Origin: an uncultured Clostridia bacterium
Lineage (GTDB): Bacteria; Bacillota; Clostridia; Christensenellales; DUVY01
Assembly: GCA_937895465.1 (NCBI GenBank)
Contig: CALAYY010000040.1
Coordinates: 1 to 6,888 of the forward strand
Length of the DNA: 6,888 bases
Direction of reading: 5' to 3'
Part shown: piece by piece, positions 1-6,438 of the stretch
Numbering within the stretch: position 1 is the first letter of the stretch
Layout of the letters: each line of letters opens with the position of its first letter
Position numbers and translations under genes: made by a program
The notes under the pieces: generated by a model
Told to the model about the DNA's origin: nothing
Seen by the model: the letters and a program-made list of their open reading frames with translations, nothing else
The model's database searches: none

Positions 1-108
1 CAATAAGCACTTGATTGTAACCTTCCAAAGCAGATGGGGGTGCTACTCCTATGTCTGATGACTATCATATAATGGCGACTTTGGAAGGTTACAATCAAGT
101 GCTTATTG
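1..108. repeat. Perfect 30-bp inverted repeat at the window edge (arms 1-30 and 79-108)
   Basis: Bases 1-30 are the exact reverse complement of bases 79-108, separated by 48 bases. The right arm lies inside the first coding region and encodes TLEGYNQVLI with its flanking bases. The left arm carries in-frame stops at 12-14 and 18-20 that end the otherwise open frame. The left arm begins at base 1, so the repeat may be longer than is visible. A long perfect match with no compensating changes, made of coding sequence copied backwards and sitting at the very edge, fits a fold-back chimera from amplification or assembly better than a functional hairpin. A real inverted duplication cannot be excluded from one sequence. 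Confidence 0.9.
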
Positions 109-1115
109 GTAACGGCGCTTCTTTCAAGCTTGACACTACTTACGGACTTGATGCTTGCAAGGCAATAATCAAGGAAGGCACAACGGTAACACAGCGTAAT
201 CTAAATGCAACAGAAAGACCGCAAAGCGAAAAGAATATTGACACTGGTTACACTGTTGAATTTTTTATGTCATATAAAAACTTTGGGTTTAGCAAAAGAG
301 AAATATATAAAGTTTCCTTTGCTCAGGCTGATATATGGTCTGTAATAGATACTCAAAGATTTAATGTGGCTGGTTCTAACACCACTCCTAACGAGTTTAG
401 AACATTATCCGCACACGGCTTCGGAACAAGTGTAGCTTTAGAACAAGGACTCAAAATTGATGCTGTTAAAGATGATTTTTATACTCCTGAAAGAGTGCAG
501 TCAGATTCTAATCTGCATTATTTTAAAGCTATCAGAGATTATTCTCAAAATGCCAACAAAGGCAAGATGACGGCTGAAGCTTATGTGTATTTGGGTCAAA
601 ACGGACTTTATATCTATATGCATGCTCAAAGCCAGTATCTCAAATATTATTATGCAGACTTCCCGTTTTATAGTGACCATGTGGAAATCAGGTTTGATGT
701 CAACAACTCCAAGGCTACTGAGCCTACAGCCGATAAGGACAAATGGTTTTTTATTGATATATTAGGTGCAGTTCAGACAGCTTACGGCATTGATAACGAA
801 ACACGTGCAGCAGGCACTTACGACCTAATAGCTACTACCGCTTATACTGGAGAGCTAGTTGATGCTGACGATGTACCTACAAGAAACGCTGGCTCACAAG
901 ACCCAAAGACCTTTACCTTTGAAGCGTTTTTCCCTTGGTATGCACTCAATGTCCCCGAAAAAGCGACATTTGGTTTTATATTGCAATGCGGCAACCCCAA
1001 TGAAGGCTCAAGCGGTATAGGCAATGTTTTCTATCCTGATACTGACTATGCTACAACACAGCATTGGCACACTTTTTCTTATTATCAATATTATACAGAA
1101 TTTACCCGTCCGTAA
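51..1115 (+). CDS. CBM9-like carbohydrate-binding protein, tandem modules, probably 5'-truncated
   Basis: Likely extracellular sugar-binding protein without a catalytic domain. A full CBM9-like module spans about residues 135-345: an opening segment LKIDAVKDDFYTP, then GLYIYMHAQS (186-195), SDHVEIRFDVNN (208-219), and FTFEAFFPWYALNV (288-301), which matches the family's E-x-x-x-PW-x-x-L strand. Residues 1-125 look like the second half of an earlier copy: DDYHIMATLEG aligns with DKWFFIDILGA, and TGYTVEFFMSYKNFGF with KTFTFEAFFPWYALNV. The start at 51 is therefore doubtful. Homology to module 2 continues upstream of it (codons 33-50, ADGGATP), there is no signal peptide, and the only purine run (GGGGG, 36-40) is a poor ribosome binding site 10 bases away. 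In-frame stops at 12 and 18 lie in the inverted-repeat arm, so the real gene probably extends further and was cut by a chimera. The stop is 15 bp before the binding-lipoprotein gene, suggesting a shared transcript. The module family is inferred from motifs; a DOMON-type fold is a close alternative. Confidence 0.72.
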   Translation: MSDDYHIMATLEGYNQVLIGNGASFKLDTTYGLDACKAIIKEGTTVTQRNLNATERPQSEKNIDTGYTVEFFMSYKNFGFSKREIYKVSFAQADIWSVIDTQRFNVAGSNTTPNEFRTLSAHGFGTSVALEQGLKIDAVKDDFYTPERVQSDSNLHYFKAIRDYSQNANKGKMTAEAYVYLGQNGLYIYMHAQSQYLKYYYADFPFYSDHVEIRFDVNNSKATEPTADKDKWFFIDILGAVQTAYGIDNETRAAGTYDLIATTAYTGELVDADDVPTRNAGSQDPKTFTFEAFFPWYALNVPEKATFGFILQCGNPNEGSSGIGNVFYPDTDYATTQHWHTFSYYQYYTEFTRP

Positions 1116-1130
1116 GAAGTGAGGTAAAAA

Positions 1131-2666
1131 ATGAAATTAATTAAAAAAACAATTGCGTTATTTGTTGTCTTTATAAGCTTGTTTTCTATTTTGGGGCTTA
1201 CTGCTTGCAATAAAAGCGATAAGTTAAGAGTATTTGTCTTTGCCCAAAGCCATGAAGCTGCAATATATTCAGAACTTATCAAAAACTTTGAGCAAGAGAC
1301 TGGTATTAAAGTTGAGTTTACGGTTGAGGAAGAAAACTATTTTGACTTACTTAACTCAAGCTTGCAGACACAGACCGCAGCAGATGTCTTTTATGTAAGA
1401 CCGGGCGATGTGCGAGCGCACGCCAACCAAAAAACAGTAGTCAATTTAACAGAGTCAGGGCTAATTACTGAAGACGATGTAAAAGATATATGGAAACAGG
1501 CAATAGACTTTTTTAGATATGACGGAACTAATAACAATCAAGGGGATATTTACGCACTTCCAAAAGATTATTCTCAATATGTTCTTGGCTTTAACAGTAA
1601 ATTAATCTTTGATAACGAAAATGTTCTGGCTAAGTTAGAGCCGTATATCTATGACCAAGAAACACACGGCGCATGGGAAAATTGGCAAGGAAATGACCTT
1701 ATCATCAAAAACAGGCAAGGCGTAGAAGTCGGCACTTATAAGGTAAAACTCCCAGGCTTACCAGGTCAAAAAGATGCAGACGGCAATGATATCGTCTTTA
1801 CTTATGACGAGTTTGGAGCTTTGGCATATTTGTGTTCTAACAATACAGCAGATGCCCTAAAGCCAGTCTATGGCACGGCATTTTGGGAAGATATGTGTCT
1901 TATGGCTTATGTATGGGGCAACGGCGGAGAGTTTTTAAAGGACAACAACACTAAGGTCAATTTTGACAGTCCAGAGTTTAAGCAGGCATATTCAGCATTT
2001 TTGGAGCTCAATTCAAAATGGTATGCCCATGCCATAGGCTCAACCAAAACAGGCTATGAGCTGTTTACTGAAGGAACGCTTGTATTTTACCCTGTGGGAA
2101 CATGGGATATAGGTTATTTCAACACATACACCAATACTTTGGATTATGTGCTTATGCCTTGGCCTTGCTCCAATGCTTATAAAAATTCTTCAATGGCAGA
2201 CAGACAGGATAAGTGGAAAGCAAGAGTTGACTCTGTTGGCTATGGAATATATTCAGGCTCAAAGAAAAAAGACCAAGCTATTCAATTTATAAAATACCTT
2301 TCTTTGTCAGAAGAAGGTCAGCAGTTTTTGGTTCAAAGCGGAGCCCAAATTCCCAATATCGAATCAATGGCTAAGGGTGCTTATTTAAGTAACCAAATCA
2401 AAAATAAAGACGGTCAGATTTTGGAGCCTGAAAACAAGCAGTTATTATTGGATGTTGCGGCTGCAGAAGAGGGTAATGGACATGTAGGAACTACAGTTTA
2501 TACATATAATGACGAATGGTTTTCAGAGTTCTTTACAGGTGCTGCAGCTAAACTTTGGGATACATCAGCAGGCTATACAGTAGAAAGCTATGTTGCTGAG
2601 TATGCTCCAAAAGCCCAAAATAAGCTTAATGAAGCAATAGAACTAGAACAAGATCAAAAGCAATAA
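1131..2666 (+). CDS. Sugar ABC transporter substrate-binding lipoprotein (CUT1, family 1 SBP)
   Basis: Extracytoplasmic receptor that captures a sugar, probably an oligosaccharide, for the two permeases downstream. The N-terminus is a lipoprotein signal: KK, a hydrophobic stretch, then lipobox LTAC with the lipidated cysteine at residue 26. The mature protein has the family 1 pattern: LRVFVFAQSHE, a helix IYSELIKNFEQETGIKVEF, AADVFYVRPGD near 84-94, TYDEFGALAYL from 224, the late signature GTWDIGYF at 323-330, and AIQFIKYLSLSEEGQQFL, which matches the usual C-terminal 'EFIKFLSSEEGQ' helix. At 511 residues it is longer than the usual 410-450. Part of the excess is a loop at about 166-223 before TYDEF. 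The start is secure: GAGG at 1121-1124, 6 bases before ATG. It ends in tandem TAA stops. The ligand cannot be read from sequence; arabino-oligosaccharides are inferred from the GH43 neighbours, and xylo-oligosaccharides are an alternative. Confidence 0.93.
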   Translation: MKLIKKTIALFVVFISLFSILGLTACNKSDKLRVFVFAQSHEAAIYSELIKNFEQETGIKVEFTVEEENYFDLLNSSLQTQTAADVFYVRPGDVRAHANQKTVVNLTESGLITEDDVKDIWKQAIDFFRYDGTNNNQGDIYALPKDYSQYVLGFNSKLIFDNENVLAKLEPYIYDQETHGAWENWQGNDLIIKNRQGVEVGTYKVKLPGLPGQKDADGNDIVFTYDEFGALAYLCSNNTADALKPVYGTAFWEDMCLMAYVWGNGGEFLKDNNTKVNFDSPEFKQAYSAFLELNSKWYAHAIGSTKTGYELFTEGTLVFYPVGTWDIGYFNTYTNTLDYVLMPWPCSNAYKNSSMADRQDKWKARVDSVGYGIYSGSKKKDQAIQFIKYLSLSEEGQQFLVQSGAQIPNIESMAKGAYLSNQIKNKDGQILEPENKQLLLDVAAAEEGNGHVGTTVYTYNDEWFSEFFTGAAAKLWDTSAGYTVESYVAEYAPKAQNKLNEAIELEQDQKQ

Positions 2667-2670
2667 TAAA

Positions 2671-2706
2671 GTTTACAGACGGCGAAAGGTCTCGCCGTCT
2701 GTAAAC
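2671..2706 (+). promoter_or_regulatory. Perfect intercistronic hairpin between binding-protein and permease genes
   Basis: Arms 2671-2685 (GTTTACAGACGGCGA) and 2692-2706 pair perfectly over 15 bp around a 6-base loop, AAGGTC. It lies 4 bases after the stop of the binding-lipoprotein gene and 34 bases before the first permease. No T-run follows on the + strand (CAAAAATATC), so it is not a standard intrinsic terminator. In sugar importers such as malE-malF, a structure at this spot protects the upstream mRNA from 3' exonucleases, so that the receptor is made in excess of the membrane subunits. That role is inferred here from position and shape. Partial Rho-independent attenuation remains possible. 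Confidence 0.8.
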
Positions 2707-2740
2707 CAAAAATATCTTAGGCAGTATAAGGGATATAGTT

Positions 2741-3655
2741 ATGAGTGATTTTATTAACATAAAAAAAGCACTAAATATTAAGAAAAGAAAAATATCGTCT
2801 GAAAATCTTTGGGGATGGCTGCTTATAGCACTACCTGTTTTTGGAACATCGTTCTTTGTGTTTTTACCATTGCTTATGACTATTTTTGCTTCTTTTACCT
2901 CATGGTCAGCAATGGTTCCTTTATTTGATGCCAAGATAATTGGATTGAATAACTACATCAAGTTTTTTAATGACGAGCATATATGGGAAACGCTTTATAA
3001 TACTGTTTTTTATATGATAGGTATTCCGATAAGCTTAATTCTGTCACTTTTGCTTGCAATATGTATGAATAGACCCATAAAGTTTTCAAGCGGATTTAGA
3101 GTAATATTTTATATTCCAGTTGTAGCAAGCATTGTTTCAATTACTTTGTTGTTTTCAAGGCTGTTTGACATCAACGGTGTAGTCAACAGAATACTGGGCG
3201 TTTTTGGCATAAGTGAAATAGAGTGGAACAACGGACCTGCCTGGCTCAAAAAAGTGACGATAATTATTATGCTTGTCTGGAAAGGCTTAGGCGGAACAAT
3301 ACTTTTGTTTATAGCCGGACTTCAAGGCGTCAACAAAAATTACTATGAAGCGGCAAAGTTAGACGGTGCAGGCGATGTTGCAATATTTTTTAGAATAACC
3401 TTACCGCAATTATTTCCAGTTGTTTTTTATGTTATTATTACTCAGTTTATCGGCGGAGCACAGATATTTACAGAGCCAGCTTTATTCTATCCTAATGCGG
3501 GATATGATGTAATGCCTTTGGTTTTGTATCTGTATGGACAGCAGTTTGCATACAAAGCCGGTTATTCGGCGGCTATAGGAATAATGCTTGGAATAATGGT
3601 ATTTGTAGTAACGGCATTGCAGTTTTATATCAGTAAAAAAAGAAATGAAAAATAA
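2741..3655 (+). CDS. Sugar ABC transporter permease, MalF/UgpA-like (CUT1)
   Basis: First membrane subunit of the importer; it forms the translocation pore with the next gene's product. About six membrane helices are visible: roughly residues 24-52, 85-109, 119-141, 171-193, 223-245 and 275-297. The cytoplasmic EAA loop that contacts the ATPase is intact: YYEAAKLDGAG with Glu203 and Gly209, followed by FFRITLPQL. At 304 residues it has the normal length for the short MalF-type (COG1175) subunits of Gram-positives, which lack the large periplasmic loop of E. coli MalF. AAGGGA at 2728-2733 lies 7 bases before ATG and fixes the start. The 74-bp gap from the receptor gene holds the hairpin, and the next permease begins 30 bp downstream. 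Pairing with a MalG-like gene and a receptor makes the assignment firm; the transported sugar is inferred only from the GH43 genes. Confidence 0.95.
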   Translation: MSDFINIKKALNIKKRKISSENLWGWLLIALPVFGTSFFVFLPLLMTIFASFTSWSAMVPLFDAKIIGLNNYIKFFNDEHIWETLYNTVFYMIGIPISLILSLLLAICMNRPIKFSSGFRVIFYIPVVASIVSITLLFSRLFDINGVVNRILGVFGISEIEWNNGPAWLKKVTIIIMLVWKGLGGTILLFIAGLQGVNKNYYEAAKLDGAGDVAIFFRITLPQLFPVVFYVIITQFIGGAQIFTEPALFYPNAGYDVMPLVLYLYGQQFAYKAGYSAAIGIMLGIMVFVVTALQFYISKKRNEK

Positions 3656-3685
3656 TACCCAATAAGACCAAATTGGAGAAACATT

Positions 3686-4582
3686 ATGACAGAACAGGTA
3701 ATAACACAAAATAATTACAGACCGATAAAACGCTCATCAATCAAGACCAAAAGAAGAATTGCCAACGCAATTTCTTATATAGTATTGATTTTTGGCTCAT
3801 TTTTGATGATATATCCTTTTATCTGGATGCTGTCGGCATCGTTTTCTACCAAGCAATATGTCTTACAGACGGTGTTTTTACCTATAAAATGGGATTTTAG
3901 CAACTATTCAAAAATAATAACTGCTCTTGGAGCACCTTACGGTCCGGGATATTGGCGTTCGCTTATAAATACTATGCTGTACTCAACAATACCAGTAGTT
4001 ATCTGTTCATTTGTGTCGGCTATGGCGGCATTTGCTTTTGCCAAAATTAGATTTAGAGGCAGAAATATAATGTTCTTGATATTGTTGGGAGCTTTGATGA
4101 TACCTTTCCCTGCAATAATGATGCAGCAGACATATTTATATTCGAGGTTAGATTGGCTTACAGGTCCATGGGCAATGATAATACCCAGATTTTTTGGCAA
4201 TATGATGATTATTTTCTTCATAAGGCAATATCTTCTGGGCTTACCTGATTCATTAATAGAATCAGCACGCATAGACGGAGCCAATTATTTTAAAGTGTTT
4301 ATATCCATAATTATGCCTTTGGCAATACCTGCGGTAATAGCGCAAGGCTTGTTAAACTTCATGGGTACTTGGAATGATTACCTTGGGCCGCTATTGTTTA
4401 CTCAGATGAGAGACTGGTATCCCTTAACGGTATCTTTGGCAAAATACAATGCAGGTATTCATGCAGAGCATCAGGTGGTTATGGCAGGCTCAATTTTGGC
4501 GCTTGTGCCAATCTTGATAGTGTTTGGAATGTTCCAAAGAATGATTATAGAATCAGTAATGCTTTCGGGTGTAAAAGAGTAG
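3686..4582 (+). CDS. Sugar ABC transporter permease, MalG/UgpE-like (CUT1)
   Basis: Second membrane subunit of the importer, partner of the MalF-like protein. A basic cytoplasmic N-terminus (RPIKRSSIKTKRR) precedes about six helices, roughly at 28-50, 92-119, 127-150, 160-180, 208-229 and 262-284. Family marks of the MalG type (COG0395) are clear: the YPFIWMLSASF segment, MAAFAFAKIRFRGR, and an EAA loop reading LIESARIDGANYFKVF, with Glu192 and Gly198; the middle Ala of EAA is Ser, a common variation. GTWNDYLGPL near 227-236 is the usual 'WNxYLxPL' signature. At 298 residues the length is slightly above the typical 270-280. GGAG at 3675-3678 is 7 bases before ATG. The stop is 23 bp before the GH43 start codon. 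No nucleotide-binding subunit follows, so the pump must use an ATPase encoded elsewhere. Confidence 0.95.
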   Translation: MTEQVITQNNYRPIKRSSIKTKRRIANAISYIVLIFGSFLMIYPFIWMLSASFSTKQYVLQTVFLPIKWDFSNYSKIITALGAPYGPGYWRSLINTMLYSTIPVVICSFVSAMAAFAFAKIRFRGRNIMFLILLGALMIPFPAIMMQQTYLYSRLDWLTGPWAMIIPRFFGNMMIIFFIRQYLLGLPDSLIESARIDGANYFKVFISIIMPLAIPAVIAQGLLNFMGTWNDYLGPLLFTQMRDWYPLTVSLAKYNAGIHAEHQVVMAGSILALVPILIVFGMFQRMIIESVMLSGVKE

Positions 4583-4594
4583 TTTTCTTATATT

Positions 4595-4600
4595 GGAGGA
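4595..4600 (+). promoter_or_regulatory. Ribosome binding site deciding the start of the GH43 lipoprotein gene
   Basis: GGAGGA is a near-ideal Shine-Dalgarno sequence. It lies 5 bases before ATG at 4606 and only 2 bases before an in-frame TTG at 4603. The spacing favours ATG 4606, which gives a normal lipoprotein start (MKKTVLIIL) without an extra residue. Confidence 0.8.
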
Positions 4601-4605
4601 TATTG

Positions 4606-6438
4606 ATGAAAAAAACAGTATTAATAATATTGAGTTTTATATTAGTAACGGCATCTATATTACTAACTGGCTGTAATAACAGTACGGTTACAGACCTTGT
4701 TATTAAGTCTGAAAAAGCCCCTATTATATGGGAAGACGAGAGCTATACTTTAGAATTAGATTATCCCAAAGACTATGGTCTAAGGATAGTTAAGGGCGAT
4801 GAAGATATTGCAGCAATGACAGCAATATCTGATAAGAAAGTTTTGATTGAACCAAAAAAGGGCGGCAATTATTATATTAAATTATATAAGGGTGAAGAGC
4901 TCAAAGAAACAATAAAAGTAACTATAAAAGGCTTTTATCCAAGCGACCCAAAATTTAATCAATTAAGCTCACGTACACCAGATTATGTTAATTGGACAGA
5001 GTTTGGCGCACATGACCCAAGCTTTATAGAGGTTGACGGCACATATTACGCTTTTTCAACAGATGTCAACGGTACTAGGGCAGGCTATCAAATAAGAGTT
5101 TCCAAAGATTTGTTGCATTGGGAATATGAGCAGACAGCAATTTCTCCTGACGATATGCAAGCTAATGACTATATTGCTGGTAATGGAGAATTTCAGGACG
5201 CGTGGGAGTGGTGCAAAACTACACCCGAAGAATCAGACAAAATAGTTACAAGCGTAAGCGGTACATTTTCTTTTTGGGCACCTGATATATTTAAGGGTAC
5301 GGACGGCAAATATTGGCTTTATTATTCGCTTACAGGATATTTTGGAGGCTCAAGAAGTTGTATAGGTCTTGCCAAATCGGATAATATTTTAGGGCCTTAT
5401 AAGCACGACAGCATTATAATAAAATCTCCTGCTGGCTGGGCTACCCCCAACTGTATAGATGCTCAAGTTATTTTTGAACAAAACGATAGTTCAAAACAGC
5501 TTTGGCTTACATACGGCTCATTTGGAAAGGGTATTCACATGATTAAGCTGGATGGTGCTACAGGTAGACGATTGGAAAACGCAGAATATACAGGCACATA
5601 TAATCTAGAAAACGGCAAAGATGCTTACTATGGGATAAGAATAGCAGGCGAAGGCGGCGGTATGGAAGGACCTGTTATAAGTTATCAACCAGAAGTTGAG
5701 GTATATAACCAAACAACTAATCAACATGAAACCAAAAGTTATTATTATCTATTTACTTCTTATGGAGATTTGACCTCTACTTATCATATAAGAGCGGCAA
5801 GGTCAGAAAACATTACAGGTCCTTATATTGATGTTGAAGGTAATCAGATGAAGTCTGTTCCCAATAACTGGGCGCAAAGTACAGGCAATAAGATTATGGG
5901 CTCATTCCAATGGAGCGGCTATGATATAGACTTTAACGCTCCTGGACACAACGACCTTTACACACTTGATATGGGTGTCAACCTTATGGTTTATCATTGC
6001 AGAACATATTATTTTGAAACTACAGGTAAAGGTACAGGCAATAACTATCATTATTTGTATCTCAATCAATATGCCTTCAATCAAGACGGTCAGATTGTAG
6101 TCAACCCCAACCGTTATGCTTACGAGTGGTTAAGACCTATAGATAAGGATGAACTTTTGGATAAGAGTAATGGTAATTATAAATTAATCATTTTGAACTC
6201 TGCCACAACCAATCAAAAATCTGTATCAATAAAACTAAATCAAGACGGTACAATTTCAGGTGGCAAGAGCGGTACATGGGAGCACAATGGAGAAAATTAT
6301 ATAACTCTCATAATTGACAGCACTACATATAAGGGCGTGATTATGCCTGCATGGTTACAAGAGGAGAATGCAACAGGAATAACGATTTCTGCAGTGTCTT
6401 CGGGCGGTATGGCGTTGTATATGAATATGGAATTATAA
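4606..6438 (+). CDS. GH43 lipoprotein, probable endo-alpha-1,5-L-arabinanase (AbnB-like) with N-terminal Ig-like segment
   Basis: Predicted to cleave internal alpha-1,5 bonds of arabinan outside the cell, anchored by lipid at Cys23 (lipobox LTGC). After a beta-rich Ig-like segment at about 28-108, the five-bladed GH43 propeller covers about 120-510. Candidate catalytic residues are all present: Asp137 in AHDPS (base), Asp285 in CIDAQ (pKa modulator) and Glu354 in GGMEGP (acid). WAPD (224-227), IRAARS, and APGHND with His448, where AbnB-type enzymes have their conserved histidine, add support. A C-terminal domain from about 525 (YKLIILN, then GTW 556-558, YKGVIMPAW, MALYMNMEL) resembles the GH43_C domain of Bacillus subtilis AbnB. 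At 610 residues it is longer than AbnB (about 470), mainly through the N-terminal segment and signal. The gene lies in the transporter operon. Substrate is inferred from domain architecture; another GH43 activity on arabinose-containing glycans is possible. Confidence 0.85.
   Translation: MKKTVLIILSFILVTASILLTGCNNSTVTDLVIKSEKAPIIWEDESYTLELDYPKDYGLRIVKGDEDIAAMTAISDKKVLIEPKKGGNYYIKLYKGEELKETIKVTIKGFYPSDPKFNQLSSRTPDYVNWTEFGAHDPSFIEVDGTYYAFSTDVNGTRAGYQIRVSKDLLHWEYEQTAISPDDMQANDYIAGNGEFQDAWEWCKTTPEESDKIVTSVSGTFSFWAPDIFKGTDGKYWLYYSLTGYFGGSRSCIGLAKSDNILGPYKHDSIIIKSPAGWATPNCIDAQVIFEQNDSSKQLWLTYGSFGKGIHMIKLDGATGRRLENAEYTGTYNLENGKDAYYGIRIAGEGGGMEGPVISYQPEVEVYNQTTNQHETKSYYYLFTSYGDLTSTYHIRAARSENITGPYIDVEGNQMKSVPNNWAQSTGNKIMGSFQWSGYDIDFNAPGHNDLYTLDMGVNLMVYHCRTYYFETTGKGTGNNYHYLYLNQYAFNQDGQIVVNPNRYAYEWLRPIDKDELLDKSNGNYKLIILNSATTNQKSVSIKLNQDGTISGGKSGTWEHNGENYITLIIDSTTYKGVIMPAWLQEENATGITISAVSSGGMALYMNMEL

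Noticed and set aside
51..53. ATG at 51 as the genuine start of the CBM9-like gene
   Set aside because: There is no good ribosome binding site or signal peptide, the CBM9-like alignment continues upstream, and the blocking stops lie in the suspicious inverted arm. The coordinate is kept only because the true start is not visible.
2671..2706. Intrinsic terminator after the receptor gene
   Set aside because: The stem is strong, but no T-run follows on the + strand. The minus-strand side has only a weak TTTATTATTG and no minus-strand gene to terminate. The genes on both sides also belong to one transport system.
2725..2730. TATAAG as a -10 box for a separate permease promoter
   Set aside because: It overlaps the ribosome binding site at 2728-2733, no convincing -35 hexamer lies 16-18 bases upstream, and such hexamers are common in AT-rich DNA.
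2626..2934. Antisense reading frame of 102 codons across the receptor/permease junction
   Set aside because: It covers the hairpin and two well-supported + strand genes, and its hydrophobic product mirrors the permease codons. No ribosome binding site or family motif was seen.
3937..4284. Antisense reading frame of 115 codons inside the MalG-like gene
   Set aside because: It lies wholly opposite a conserved permease and no recognisable motif was seen; it is best explained as a codon-bias shadow.
4603..4605. TTG start for the first GH43 lipoprotein
   Set aside because: It lies only 2 bases after the GGAGGA site, whereas the adjacent ATG at 4606 has workable spacing.
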